Assembly (NCBI RefSeq): GCF_014639155.1
Contig: NZ_BMFT01000002.1
Coordinates: 62,001-126,000, forward strand
From: Paenibacillus segetis
GTDB lineage: Bacteria; Bacillota; Bacilli; Paenibacillales; Paenibacillaceae
DNA: 64,000 nt
Reading direction: 5' to 3'
Below, one piece after another: positions 8,720 through 17,423 of this stretch (positions within the stretch are counted from its first letter, which is position 1; each line of letters starts with the position of its first letter). The translations under genes and the position numbers were made by a program. The notes beneath the pieces were generated by a model. That model did not search any database. It had not been told where the DNA came from and saw only the letters and a list, made by a program, of their open reading frames with translations.

Positions 8720-9154
8720 CTATACCTCAAAAGAAACCAATCCGGCAGTCTCATAATCCACGATGACAAAAACATCCTTGATGTGAATTTCAAAAACATC
8801 CAATGTGTCGCCAATGGCTGCGAGCGTCTCATCATATCCGGGAATTTTTTGGATAAACAGGTCCTTGATCTCTTCTATGGTGTACCTGCTCTTATGTACA
8901 ACTGCATGATTGGAGCGGGCATGCGGCACGGAAGACCCATCAGAGGGGACGGTTGTGAAGGCAACATTGTTATTTTGAGAAAACTCAGCCACCTTCTGAT
9001 TCTCCCTGTCTGTCGCAAAATACAGGATTCCCGACTTGTTGGCATCATAGCAGAAGTTGACAATCCTTACATTGGGTAGACCTGCTACCGCTGTTGCCAG
9101 AGCAATTTCGTTAGTCTTGTCTAATGTGTGGTAAAATTCGTTCTTATAATCCAC
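8720..9154 (-). CDS. Pyridoxamine 5'-phosphate oxidase-like FMN-binding protein
   Basis: 144-residue split-barrel protein of the PNPOx-like superfamily, which binds flavin or related cofactors and includes general-stress and F420/FMN reductases. The pattern NVRIVNFCYDANKSGILYFATDRENQKVAEFSQNNNVAFTTVP is the typical barrel core; SSVPHARSNHAVVHKS follows. Start is GTG with AAGGAGG 9 nt upstream. It is divergent from a WYL-domain regulator across about 97 bp, so that regulator is the likely controller. The exact reaction cannot be told. Confidence 0.85.
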   Translation of the reverse strand: MDYKNEFYHTLDKTNEIALATAVAGLPNVRIVNFCYDANKSGILYFATDRENQKVAEFSQNNNVAFTTVPSDGSSVPHARSNHAVVHKSRYTIEEIKDLFIQKIPGYDETLAAIGDTLDVFEIHIKDVFVIVDYETAGLVSFEV

Positions 9155-9174
9155 TTATATTTCCTCCTTAGCAT

Positions 9175-9221
9175 TTGATAAACTTAGTATAGCAATGTAT
9201 CGCTGACAGCTTTTATGTCAG
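9175..9221 (+). promoter_or_regulatory. Promoter and inverted repeat between the FMN protein and WYL regulator
   Basis: TTGATA (9175-9180), 17-nt spacer, TATCGC (9198-9203) give a weak sigma-A promoter toward the regulator. CTGACA (9203-9208) and TGTCAG (9216-9221) form an inverted repeat with a 7-nt centre just after it, a plausible auto-operator. Confidence 0.45.
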
Positions 9222-9251
9222 TCATAGTACATAAATTTCAGGGGGATGATT

Positions 9252-10181
9252 ATGAAGCTGGAACGAATGATTGCTATCATTATGCTGCTCTTGCAAAGAG
9301 AGAAGATGGGCGGGAAAGAGCTGGCCGAGCTGTTTGAAGTTTCACTTAGAACCATTTATCGTGACATTGAAACAATTAATCAAGCGGGTATCCCGATTGT
9401 GACCAGCTCCGGTGTAGGCGGGGGAATTGGGATCATGAATCAGTATAAGATAGAAAAAGGTTTTTTTACCGTCAAGGACATTACCGCTATGCTGATGGGG
9501 GTTGGCTTTATATCCAATACATTATCCAATGAGGAAACCACTGCTACCCTGGCCAAAGTAAAGAGCTTTATCCCGGAGGATAAACAGCATGAAATTACGC
9601 TGAAAGCCAACCAAATCTCTTTTGACTTATCCGCTTGGCTGGGCAGCAATGATCTGCAGACCAAAGTTGAAGTGATTCGAACAGCCTTGGAACATTGCAG
9701 CATACTGTCTTTTATGTATCTAAGCGCTAAAGGAGACAAGGTCATGCGGACCCTGGAACCTCATCGTCTTTTATTGAAAGAAAATCATTGGTACGTGCAG
9801 GGGTATTGTTTGAATCGGCAGCAATTTCGGGTATTCAAGCTATCCCGCATATCTGAAATGGAGAGAACAGAAGACTGTTTTACCATGCGTGAGGTTCCCC
9901 CGGCTTTTTCAGAGTTTACAGATACCATGTCCAGGAAAATGCAAAAAATAAAATTGCAGCTTGACCATTCCATCCTCGACCGGATATTGGATTATTGCGG
10001 AGAAGAGAACATTACTCCCCTCGGTAATGGAAAATTCTATGCATATTTTGATTTTATTGAAGATGATTATGGTTACGGAATCCTAATGAGCTTCGGAGAT
10101 AAATGCCAATGCATTGAACCTGAGCATGTGCGCAATGAAATGAAGAGACGGCTCAATGATTCAATAAAAGCATATTTTTGA
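9252..10181 (+). CDS. YafY-type transcriptional regulator (HTH_11 plus WYL domain)
   Basis: DNA-binding regulator that senses a small ligand through its WYL domain. An N-terminal winged helix (MGGKELAELFEVSLRTIYRDIETINQAGIPI, the classic YafY helix-turn-helix) is followed by a linker and the WYL domain (about 140-220; LEPHRLLLKENHWYVQGYCLNRQQFRVFKLSRI) and a C-terminal WCX part. I start at the second ATG (9252) because AGGGGG lies 7 nt upstream; the ATG at 9246 abuts it. It is divergent from the FMN-binding protein gene, the usual arrangement of a regulator and its target. Confidence 0.92.
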   Translation: MKLERMIAIIMLLLQREKMGGKELAELFEVSLRTIYRDIETINQAGIPIVTSSGVGGGIGIMNQYKIEKGFFTVKDITAMLMGVGFISNTLSNEETTATLAKVKSFIPEDKQHEITLKANQISFDLSAWLGSNDLQTKVEVIRTALEHCSILSFMYLSAKGDKVMRTLEPHRLLLKENHWYVQGYCLNRQQFRVFKLSRISEMERTEDCFTMREVPPAFSEFTDTMSRKMQKIKLQLDHSILDRILDYCGEENITPLGNGKFYAYFDFIEDDYGYGILMSFGDKCQCIEPEHVRNEMKRRLNDSIKAYF

Positions 10182-10204
10182 AATACAATACAAAGAAACC
10201 ACTC

Positions 10205-10455
10205 TTCTCATGGCAACGGATTAAAATTTGAATATCTCATTTCCATTAATAAATCCCATGCATTATTTAGAATATGAGGCTGTCCTTTTGTAAATAATTC
10301 TTTCTTTGTTTCGTTAGATATGAAATAATCTCAGCTATATGTTTTGGCTTGCCTAGGTGTATTGTTGTTTCTAAATCATTTTTTTGTGCTGTAATATTGA
10401 AAAAAGCCCAGAATGTAAGAGGATCTTCATCTGGTGGAGTGGATTCGAAAATAAG
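10205..10455 (-). pseudogene. Decayed coding remnant, unknown family
   Basis: On the minus strand the sequence reads as protein (FESTPPDEDPLTFWAFF... through KPKHIAEIISYL), then needs one frame change to continue as ELFTKGQPHILNNAWDLLMEM, and stops. There is no start codon with a ribosome site. The right end abuts the IS630 remnant, suggesting insertion broke the gene. I do not recognise the family. Confidence 0.4.
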
Positions 10456-10464
10456 TAACGTCAG

Positions 10465-10684
10465 GGTACACTTAGTCTACTTGCGAGTATTGACCTCGTA
10501 ACAGGCGAAGTGATTGGCTCTGTGGAAGAGCAGTTACTCTTAAACATGGATCTTGGCTTAATATCATCGAATCATTTTTTACAAAAATGACTAAGCAAGT
10601 GCTCCGCCACCATAGAGTAAAGTCTAAAGAAGAACTGAAACAACGTATTGAGCTCTTTCTTTAAAGAAGTCAATGAAAACCCCC
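10465..10684 (+). mobile_element. IS630-family transposase remnant, internally deleted and frameshifted
   Basis: The first piece reads GTLSLLASIDLVTGEVIGSVEEQ, typical of the middle of IS630-type transposases. It jumps with a change of frame to GSWLNIIESFFTKMTKQVL...KSKEELKQRIELF, the C-terminal region with the last acidic residue of the DDE triad (E in NIIESFF). A second frameshift follows before KEVNENP. The part with the second catalytic Asp is missing, so the element is dead. I saw no intact terminal repeats. Confidence 0.7.
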
Positions 10685-10730
10685 AACTTGATAAAGTTAG
10701 GGGCAAAAACAGTTGCATTACGCTCGCCTA

Positions 10731-10931
10731 TTAGAGCCAGCATTCACTTATATTCCCAGTCATTCTATTCCACAGTCTCAATGCTCCAGCTGCTAGCTTC
10801 GGATATACTTCGGTATATCCGCTTTTTCCAGTCAGCTTATCATATACAGGATCGTAAACGATAGGAAGATTAGTGATGGAGGTAACGTTGTCGAAAATGA
10901 CCTTACTACAAAGGTGGAAAGTAGATTCCAA
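10731..10931 (-). pseudogene. Possible 3' remnant of an unidentified gene
   Basis: A 66-codon minus-strand frame whose second half (NLPIVYDPVYDKLTGKSGYTEVYPKLAAGALRLWNRMTGNISECWL) looks protein-like. It lacks a ribosome site and lies in a stretch of decayed sequence. A perfect palindrome (10800-10821) lies within it. Function unknown; it may be chance. Confidence 0.25.
10800..10827 (+). terminator. UUCG-tetraloop hairpin followed by a T-run
   Basis: CGGATATAC, loop TTCG, GTATATCCG (9-bp perfect stem closed by a C(UUCG)G tetraloop), then CTTTTT. It has the form of an intrinsic terminator on the plus strand, though no intact plus-strand gene lies upstream. Confidence 0.55.
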
Positions 10932-10993
10932 TATGTACCTCTTTCACTTAAAGTATATTCATTAATTTGGAAACCCAAAGCGGTTTTTTGTGT

Positions 10994-11350
10994 CTACACA
11001 TTATTCATAGCATTCATGAAGCCAATCACAAAGAAGATAACAAAGACAAGCACATTGACAGTCGTCGCGACGATTCCGCATACCAATCCTGCAATTGCCA
11101 TACCGCGTCCTCGCACCTGTACTCGCTTGATTTCTTTAAACGATAAAGACGAGAACACAATCGCAACGATACCGCTGAAGAAGCCAATGATTCCAAGGAC
11201 TATGATTCCTCCTAATGGCAAAGTAATTAAGGATATTATACCTAGTACTAAAGAGGTAATTGCTTTGCCACTCGTCTTCGCCTGTGGCGGAACGTAAGAT
11301 TGGGTTAGTGGAGAAAACCCATATTGTGGATCTTTGTAATTGTTATCCAA
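10994..11350 (-). CDS. DUF4190-type small membrane protein
   Basis: 118 residues: a Tyr/Pro/Gln-rich N-terminal tail (1-28), then two hydrophobic helices (about 32-65 and 84-114) around a short basic turn (SFKEIKRVQVRGRGMAIAGLVCG). The SLVLGIISL...GIAGLVCGI pattern is that of DUF4190. Function unknown. AGGAGGATATTCC lies upstream of the ATG, and a good promoter is at 11384-11413. Confidence 0.85.
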   Translation of the reverse strand: MDNNYKDPQYGFSPLTQSYVPPQAKTSGKAITSLVLGIISLITLPLGGIIVLGIIGFFSGIVAIVFSSLSFKEIKRVQVRGRGMAIAGLVCGIVATTVNVLVFVIFFVIGFMNAMNNV

Positions 11351-11383
11351 GGAATATCCTCCTATTAATGAGTCATTATTCCT

Positions 11384-11413
11384 ATTATACTTCTCGTAGT
11401 AAATTACTGTAAA
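11384..11413 (-). promoter_or_regulatory. Sigma-A promoter for the DUF4190 gene
   Basis: On the minus strand TTTACA (11413-11408), 18-nt spacer, TATAAT (11389-11384), then an AGGAGGATATTCC ribosome site near the start codon. Confidence 0.6.
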
Positions 11414-11643
11414 TCTATCTCGTAAATTAATAATTTTGCCGAACCGTATACTCTAACTCCCCCTAACAAGGTCGTTACAAACTGATTTTGGTCTTGTTGC
11501 TCATCTGGCAGAGTTGGATCATGCACACTGCAAAAATCCGCTTATTCGTCTAAGCTTGCTCGTCGTCATTCATGGTTATAATATACATTTATTTACTTAT
11601 TTGTCCGCGAGCTAATCAAATGTATTAGTCCCAAGTGACCTTA
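11414..11643. other. Intergenic region, no gene seen
   Basis: A+T-rich sequence between the DUF4190 promoter and the terminator of the secreted-protein gene. I see no reading frame with a ribosome site and no clear structured RNA. Confidence 0.5.
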
Positions 11644-11682
11644 GAAAAAAAGAAGGGCCTATCGAAAGAATCCGATAGGCCC
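11644..11682 (-). terminator. Terminator of the secreted-protein gene
   Basis: GGGCCTATCG (11655-11664) and CGATAGGCCC (11673-11682) form a perfect 10-bp stem. On the minus strand it is followed by CTTCTTTTTTT, 9 nt after the stop codon. Confidence 0.9.
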
Positions 11683-11690
11683 ACCGATCA

Positions 11691-13031
11691 TTAGTAATCT
11701 GCCAGTCCGAGATAGTGCAGCGAGATAACGTTTTCGTAGCCTAGCGCTGCCCGCAGATTCTGCTTATTGCTTACGGACAGAGTGGCATACGCTACTTGTG
11801 CATCGTAGAAGCTTTGTAGACGTGTCTTACCATTATCAATCGCCTCATAGTACTTGTAAACGAAGAAGAATGGATTATTTCTCTCCAAAAGTTCTTTATC
11901 CACTGCAAGGTAATCATTCCAGTCATCACCTGTCTCTCCCTCAGGTGTAGGAATCGGAAGCCACAAGTAGTTGGCAACGTCTCTGCTGTAAGTCGGAATA
12001 GTGAAAGCGATAGGATTGATCATTTTACCCTTCGCCATTCCATCGTGGATAATACTGTTTGCATTTAGTCCCTTGGCGGCACCCGACCCCCAGAAAAAGG
12101 CTGTATAGTAGTTGGAGTTCAGGCTAGATGCACTTTTGCGATCGAAGAAGTAATTCTTCCCATCCTTTTTCAGAGCGGCTCCCTCGGGGTTTCCTTCGCT
12201 ACCTACTACAAGATCCATTACCCCTGACTTGTTCTCTTTCACCAGATTCGCAGCAAGATCCTTATAATAAGTACGAAGATCAGTATTGCTGAAGTAGCCG
12301 AATTCTTCTTTTTCTTCTTTCATTCGATTCATAAAGAATGCGATGTCATCCTGTGCTACGTCCAGTCCTTTTTGAAACTCGACAGGGGCTGAAAGGGCAA
12401 CGGTTGGAATGGATTTTCCTTCGATCTGCTTACGATACGCCTCATAGTTGCTGACATACTTGTAGATTTCTCCTTTCGTCAGCGAAAGGCGCGAGACAGG
12501 CCATTCAGGAACAATGCTGACCGGTTGATTCTCCTGAATGATTCCGTAGACGGTGACGTCCGTCAGGTATTTGCTGTCGCTCTTGAAGTTGGAGTAGAAG
12601 AGGTCGGACACGAACTTTTCGGGCTTTCCGCTCTTGTCGTACTCGATGCCGTTCCATTCAAAATTACCTTCCGTAGGCTTCATTTTATGGACGTAGGAGA
12701 AGGAAGGGACATCGCTCGCCAGACCAAAGATCTGGATTCCGGCGACTTTGCCACCAAGCTTCTTTTGCTGTGCTTTCAGGGCATCTAGCAGTTTGGGGGC
12801 TTCCTTGTAGTTTTTTGCGTCGAACAAAACGTTATTGGTATTCTTGAACTTAGCTACGTATTGCTTGATGGCCGCGAGATCCTTAGTGTCGACCTTTGAG
12901 CTATTGTAGACGAAGTAATAGTTGCTTTTCTCTGTGGTAGCTGTTTCGCTGGCACTCGAAATGCTCCCGAATGGGAGAAGGATTAATATTAGTATAAAAA
13001 GAATCATGGAATTACATCGGAATCTATTCAC
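11691..13031 (-). CDS. Secreted protein, possibly a divergent C25 (gingipain-like) fold
   Basis: 446 residues with a signal peptide (N-terminal Arg, hydrophobic core 9-21, then SSASE). No membrane helix follows, so it is exported. I do not recognise it with certainty. The order of elements recalls C25 peptidases: IQIFGLASDVPSFSY resembles the 'vGd.ddiPs' strand, SDLFYSNFKSDS the site after it, VPEWPVSRLSLT...YKYVSNYEAYRK the 'GRlpv...Y' helix. The expected catalytic His-Gly and Cys motifs are not evident, so it may be inactive or unrelated. The C-terminus (ALGYENVISLHYLGLADY) is strongly patterned. It stands alone with its own terminator. Confidence 0.5.
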   Translation of the reverse strand: MNRFRCNSMILFILILILLPFGSISSASETATTEKSNYYFVYNSSKVDTKDLAAIKQYVAKFKNTNNVLFDAKNYKEAPKLLDALKAQQKKLGGKVAGIQIFGLASDVPSFSYVHKMKPTEGNFEWNGIEYDKSGKPEKFVSDLFYSNFKSDSKYLTDVTVYGIIQENQPVSIVPEWPVSRLSLTKGEIYKYVSNYEAYRKQIEGKSIPTVALSAPVEFQKGLDVAQDDIAFFMNRMKEEKEEFGYFSNTDLRTYYKDLAANLVKENKSGVMDLVVGSEGNPEGAALKKDGKNYFFDRKSASSLNSNYYTAFFWGSGAAKGLNANSIIHDGMAKGKMINPIAFTIPTYSRDVANYLWLPIPTPEGETGDDWNDYLAVDKELLERNNPFFFVYKYYEAIDNGKTRLQSFYDAQVAYATLSVSNKQNLRAALGYENVISLHYLGLADY

Positions 13032-13648
13032 TTACAACATCCCCTCTGAAGTTATCTTATATAAGAATATTTTACCATTCAAATCATTTGTAGAGAATAA
13101 GAAAATGGCGAAAAATGATGAGATATGTCTCCCCACACTAGTTAGCCTATATTCTACATCGCTGTTCCGAAATAAAAGCGGTAACAGAAGCATTGGACCG
13201 TTGGTAGCAATTCCTCTCCTTCATTTCGCTCTATATATGATACGGTGCACCTTACCTTAAGTAGGGCGAAATCACGGATAGCCATTAATTTTCCCGTCTA
13301 GTCATGTCCCTCAACAGCGCTAAGGATTTCATCTACCGAAAATGTGCAGGGGATGAAGACAGAGGATAAGTTCCGTATCAAATGTTCCGCCCTTCACCCT
13401 TCAGGTTTATAAGGGGGCGGTTCATATCGTTCCTTCCCCTTATTTTTTTGCTGTCTACTACTTTAGTAGGACTGAAATCTCTTATTATTCGACTATGATG
13501 TTTAGATAGAGTCGAAGGATAGTGGATTTTGATGCGCGAAGACTATCTAACGGACCTCTGGCGGACCGCGACGGACATCGCTACTTAGATGCAGATAGCA
13601 AGAAGAACAATTCAAAGTTTTGAACTTATAAGGTGAGAGGGGATCAAG
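13032..13648. other. Long intergenic region between divergent secreted-protein genes
   Basis: It should hold the promoters of both flanking genes. The ribosome site of the right gene is GTGAGAGGGG before 13649. I note a CCGCCC/GGGCGG pair (about 13390-13422), a palindrome CTACTACTTTAGTAG, and at 13543-13598 a repeat-like element with ATCTAA/TTAGAT arms around three CGGAC copies. No reading frame with a start site was found. Confidence 0.45.
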
Positions 13649-16600
13649 ATGAGGAAAGTGTATAGTCGTTTGTTAGTCGCTGTAATGATTTTCACACTAA
13701 TTGGAGGCACGGCTACAGGGGCAGCTGGAATTCAAGTCGGGCCTTCCCTGAGCGATAGCCATGAAGCTCTGTCAAGAGTAACGGTATTTGCAGGAAGCGG
13801 TAATTTCGACGATTGGGATGGAGCGGCGTCAAAGGCGTCTTTTCGTATGCCTCAGGGAATTACTGTCTTGAAAGATGGTTCTGTACTTGTGGCGGACACC
13901 CGAAATCATCTCATCCGTCAAGTGAAGAATGGAGAGGTTTCTACTTATGCGGGCTTCATGCTTGACGCGAAAGACAACGTAACTCCTGAGGGGGCTTGGT
14001 ACGACAGTGCTAAGGAAGCTGCAGTATTCAACGGTCCTTCGGGTATGGACACGGATTTGGAAGGTAATGTTTACATAGCAGATACCGAAAATCATCGGAT
14101 ACGAAAAATATCTAAAGATGGAATGGTAACAACGGTTGCTGGAGATGGCATTATCGGCGATGAAGACGGAAAAGGCACGGGTGCGAGATTCCAGCATCCT
14201 CAGGATGTGGCTGTTGCTACGGACGGTACCCTATACATTGCGGATACGTTGAATCACTTGATTCGGCAGATAACACCGGATGGACAAGTCACTACGCTTA
14301 ACGCTCTATCGGATCGGGTCGTTGAGGTTGAAGCCGGTTACGTAGTTCCTGCAGGTGATTATGCGGACGGTGCATTGTCGGCATCCAAGTTTAATGAGCC
14401 TACTAGCATTGCAATCGATCATAAGGGCAATTTATATGTAAGTGATACAGGCAATCATGTGATCCGATATATTGATCTGGCAAAAGGTACGGTTACAACT
14501 GCGGCAGGTTTATCTTCGGGAGAGAAGCCAGTGTATGCGAGTGGAACTCTATATGCCGAAGGCGGTTATGCGGATGGGGCCGCTACAGAAGCACGTTTTC
14601 AGTCTCCAAGAGGGATCGCTATAACGGAAGAGAATGGACTGGTTATTGCCGATAGCATGAACCACACGATTCGTTACTTTGCTGATGGACAGGTGAGTAC
14701 AATTGCCGGTGTACCTGCGCAGTTTGGTCATGTAGATGGCATTAACGGTCACAACCTGCTCCATAATCCGACCGATGTGGCAGTTCTGCCAAATGGTAAC
14801 TTGCTCATTGCGGACAGTTATAACAATAAAATCCGCGAGCTTGAATATTATCGGCTTCCAACCAATCTGCCCCGCAATGATCAGGTGAAGGTAGTGGTCG
14901 GTGATTCGGTAATCAGCTTTGATGCGCAGCCCGAAATTGTGAAGGGACGAACGATGATTCCTGTCAGAGCCTTAAGCGAGAAGATGGGCTATAAGGTTGA
15001 ATTTATGGATAATCAACGTACCATTGAATTGACGAAGGGCGAGGTAAGCATCAGGCTGCAAATGGGGAGTCAAATGATTTCGGTTAAGGATGCCGCGACC
15101 GATACGGAAGAGCAGCGTTTGCTTGAGGCGGTACCCTATACGAAAGATGGCCGTTCCTATGTTCCGGTTAGATTTTTCAGTGAGGCGTTCCGAGTAGATG
15201 TACAATGGGATCCGAACACGAAAACGGTTATTTTACGGGAAATTACGGAAGCCATCGATAAGCTGCCTGTAGCAGATGGTAAATCTCGTAAGGCGGTTCT
15301 TGAACAGATTAAAGGAAAGGTCTGGATTACTCAGGCGGGCGGTTCTTTGACTTACCAGGCCTATAATGGCATGATTCTTCATCAAGGTGATCATATTCTT
15401 ACGGAAAAGAATACGAGCGCGATATTAAAGACGGTCGACCGCAAGGATGAAATTACAATTAGCGAAAATTCGGAGCTGTACATTTCAAATTTAAGTGATG
15501 TATCCCAGATAAAGCGAACGAGCTTTATGTTATGGAGTGGGCTGGTTTCGGCCAATGTGTCCTCGCTGGTAAATGCTAAGGATAGCTTCAAAATCCTGAC
15601 GCCGACGGCTATGACCGATGTTCGCGGTACAAATTTTCTTGTGGCCATCAATCCGGCTACGGGGATATCGACCCTCTTTGTAAACAGTGGACTGGTTCAG
15701 GGAAGCGACAACGGAAATGCACCGAATCCAGCCTTCGTATATCCTGCGCAGCAACTGAACTTATCACCAAATTCCGAAGCACCAAATGAGCCTTATATAG
15801 TTGATCTGTCCGATCTCGTTAATCAAGCTTCACCCGCTGTCATCGAAGCCTTATTAAAGGCTAAGCAGAAAATAGATCAGGAAAATGCGGAGATGCTGGA
15901 GTGGTTGAGGAATCAAGCCCCAGGGCCTATCCCTAGCGAAAATCCGGGTGGATTGTCTCCAGACGATCTGGATCGATACCAGAATAATCTAAATAATCTA
16001 CTTGCTAATATTTTAAAGCAGGCTCGTGATCAGAATTTAATAGGATCAGACCAATTGCATGCTCTTATCGATGAGTACAATAAACAATCCGATAATAAGA
16101 TCGATTTAAATAATGTCCTGCCGCTTCAATTATCGGATGAGGAAAAGCAGCAGCAGGAGAGACAGAAGCAATTGGAGGAAGAACTAAGAAAGCGGCAGGA
16201 GGAGCTAAATAAGCAGCGTGAACTAGCTGCACAAAATCAAGCCCTAATAGATAAGCTGAAAGCTGAAAAAGAACGGCAAGAGCTGGAGAACAAGAAGAAA
16301 CTTGAAGAAGCCCGTAAACAAGCGGAGGAAAAGTTGAAGCAACAACTTTCGGATGCTGAGAAGAAAAAGTTTGAGGAGCAACAAAAAGCTTTGGAGCAGA
16401 TGAAGCAGCTGCAAGAACAAGCTCAGCGGCCGCAAGCACCGACGTCGACGACACCATCGACACCATCAACACCATCGACACCATCAGGACCATCGGGACC
16501 AACACCGACGCCAACACCGACGCCAACACCGACACCGACACCAATACCAACCAATACCGCTCCTAAGGTGGTCAAACCAATATCCGATAGAATGGTAAAC

Positions 16601-17086
16601 TCGGAGGCGCCTTTTGAAATCAATATAAGCGAGGTTTTCCATGATGTGGATGGCGATTCGTTAACATTCACAGCCCGCTCGAGTGATTCAGCAGTTGCAG
16701 AGGTAAATGTAGAAGGAGCTAGTATGCGCATTAGCCCAACTGGTATCGGTTCAACAGAAATTCGTATAACGGCCGATGATGGAAAAGGCGGACTAACTGC
16801 AACCTCCTTCCGTTTCGCGTACTATGGGGAAATACAGAATATGAGGGCTGAAGTCCAGCCTGATTTCATTGAGCTCTATTGGGATGAGTATGGGGAAGAG
16901 GGGATCGACTATCAAGTTTATATGAATGATGAGCTGATCGAAACCACCTCAACCACCCATGTTTCACTTAGGGGTCTTAATCCGGAGACGGATTATCATC
17001 TGCGTGTAATCGCAGTTCGTGATGAAAAAATTAGAGCGATCGCAAACTATTCGGTAACGACACCTCCTATTTACTTTGAGCCATAG
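13649..17086 (+). CDS. Secreted multidomain protein: NHL propeller, stalk domain, FecR-like, coiled coil, Thr-Pro linker, Ig-like and Fn3
   Basis: 1145 residues with a signal peptide (about 1-26). Residues 40-400 are NHL repeats (recurrent pattern 'G-x-LYIADTxNHxIRxI...G.VTTxAG') forming a propeller. Residues 410-530 carry a copper-amine-oxidase N-terminal-like stalk domain (GRTMIPVRALSEKMGYKVEF...YVPVRFFSEAF). A FecR-like domain follows at about 555-690 (GKVWITQAGG...TPTAMTDVRGTNFLVAI). Residues 829-927 are a charged, Gln-rich coiled coil. A Thr-Pro/Ser-Pro linker (930-969) leads to an Ig/cadherin-like domain (971-1057) and a fibronectin type III domain (1067-1145). It looks like a cell-surface scaffold that binds other proteins or wall polymer. 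No sortase motif is present. Domain calls are by pattern; the exported nature is clear. Confidence 0.88.
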   Translation: MRKVYSRLLVAVMIFTLIGGTATGAAGIQVGPSLSDSHEALSRVTVFAGSGNFDDWDGAASKASFRMPQGITVLKDGSVLVADTRNHLIRQVKNGEVSTYAGFMLDAKDNVTPEGAWYDSAKEAAVFNGPSGMDTDLEGNVYIADTENHRIRKISKDGMVTTVAGDGIIGDEDGKGTGARFQHPQDVAVATDGTLYIADTLNHLIRQITPDGQVTTLNALSDRVVEVEAGYVVPAGDYADGALSASKFNEPTSIAIDHKGNLYVSDTGNHVIRYIDLAKGTVTTAAGLSSGEKPVYASGTLYAEGGYADGAATEARFQSPRGIAITEENGLVIADSMNHTIRYFADGQVSTIAGVPAQFGHVDGINGHNLLHNPTDVAVLPNGNLLIADSYNNKIRELEYYRLPTNLPRNDQVKVVVGDSVISFDAQPEIVKGRTMIPVRALSEKMGYKVEFMDNQRTIELTKGEVSIRLQMGSQMISVKDAATDTEEQRLLEAVPYTKDGRSYVPVRFFSEAFRVDVQWDPNTKTVILREITEAIDKLPVADGKSRKAVLEQIKGKVWITQAGGSLTYQAYNGMILHQGDHILTEKNTSAILKTVDRKDEITISENSELYISNLSDVSQIKRTSFMLWSGLVSANVSSLVNAKDSFKILTPTAMTDVRGTNFLVAINPATGISTLFVNSGLVQGSDNGNAPNPAFVYPAQQLNLSPNSEAPNEPYIVDLSDLVNQASPAVIEALLKAKQKIDQENAEMLEWLRNQAPGPIPSENPGGLSPDDLDRYQNNLNNLLANILKQARDQNLIGSDQLHALIDEYNKQSDNKIDLNNVLPLQLSDEEKQQQERQKQLEEELRKRQEELNKQRELAAQNQALIDKLKAEKERQELENKKKLEEARKQAEEKLKQQLSDAEKKKFEEQQKALEQMKQLQEQAQRPQAPTSTTPSTPSTPSTPSGPSGPTPTPTPTPTPTPTPIPTNTAPKVVKPISDRMVNSEAPFEINISEVFHDVDGDSLTFTARSSDSAVAEVNVEGASMRISPTGIGSTEIRITADDGKGGLTATSFRFAYYGEIQNMRAEVQPDFIELYWDEYGEEGIDYQVYMNDELIETTSTTHVSLRGLNPETDYHLRVIAVRDEKIRAIANYSVTTPPIYFEP

Positions 17087-17423
17087 ATGTGACGACTCTA
17101 TCTGAATCATGAAGAGGTTGAACTAAGTATGAGCTATCCAAGCGACTTCCAATGATTATGAAGAGGACGTGCTAGTATCGCGATAGTGACTATTATGACA
17201 AATGGTCCTTTATCCTTTGGAGACGTCGAGGAGGCAACGAGATCCCACATTTCCAAGTTCAATGCAGACGCTTCCGAAACGATGACCGAGTTTATCGCGG
17301 AACCTTTGATGCAATTTTGCTGAGGCACCCCGGCCGGGTGCCTTTCGTTTGTTCGGTGGATTCCAGCATTTACATTTGTCGATAGCAACCTATTCATTTA
17401 TACTGGTACCAATTTAATAGGAT
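17087..17423. other. Intergenic region with a possible tiny gene remnant
   Basis: A 45-codon frame at 17186-17323 (MTIMTNGPLSFGDVEEATRSH...) reads like the end of a protein and stops 1 nt before the hairpin at 17323. It has no ribosome site. I cannot name it; it may be a remnant. Confidence 0.25.
17323..17347 (+). terminator. Strong GC hairpin, probable terminator of the secreted-protein transcript
   Basis: AGGCACCC (17323-17330) and GGGTGCCT (17336-17343) around CGGCC, followed by the weak tail TTTCGTTTG. Confidence 0.55.

Noticed and set aside
9155-9251. T-box or riboswitch before the WYL regulator
   Set aside because: Only a short inverted repeat is present, better explained as an operator.
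11651-13031. Reading the secreted protein as an active gingipain-like protease
   Set aside because: No clear catalytic His and Cys motifs; only a fold-like resemblance is claimed.
16065-16550. Long minus-strand frame opposite the scaffold protein
   Set aside because: Its Val/Leu/Ser low-complexity sequence is the antisense of the Thr-Pro repeats and coiled coil; no ribosome site.
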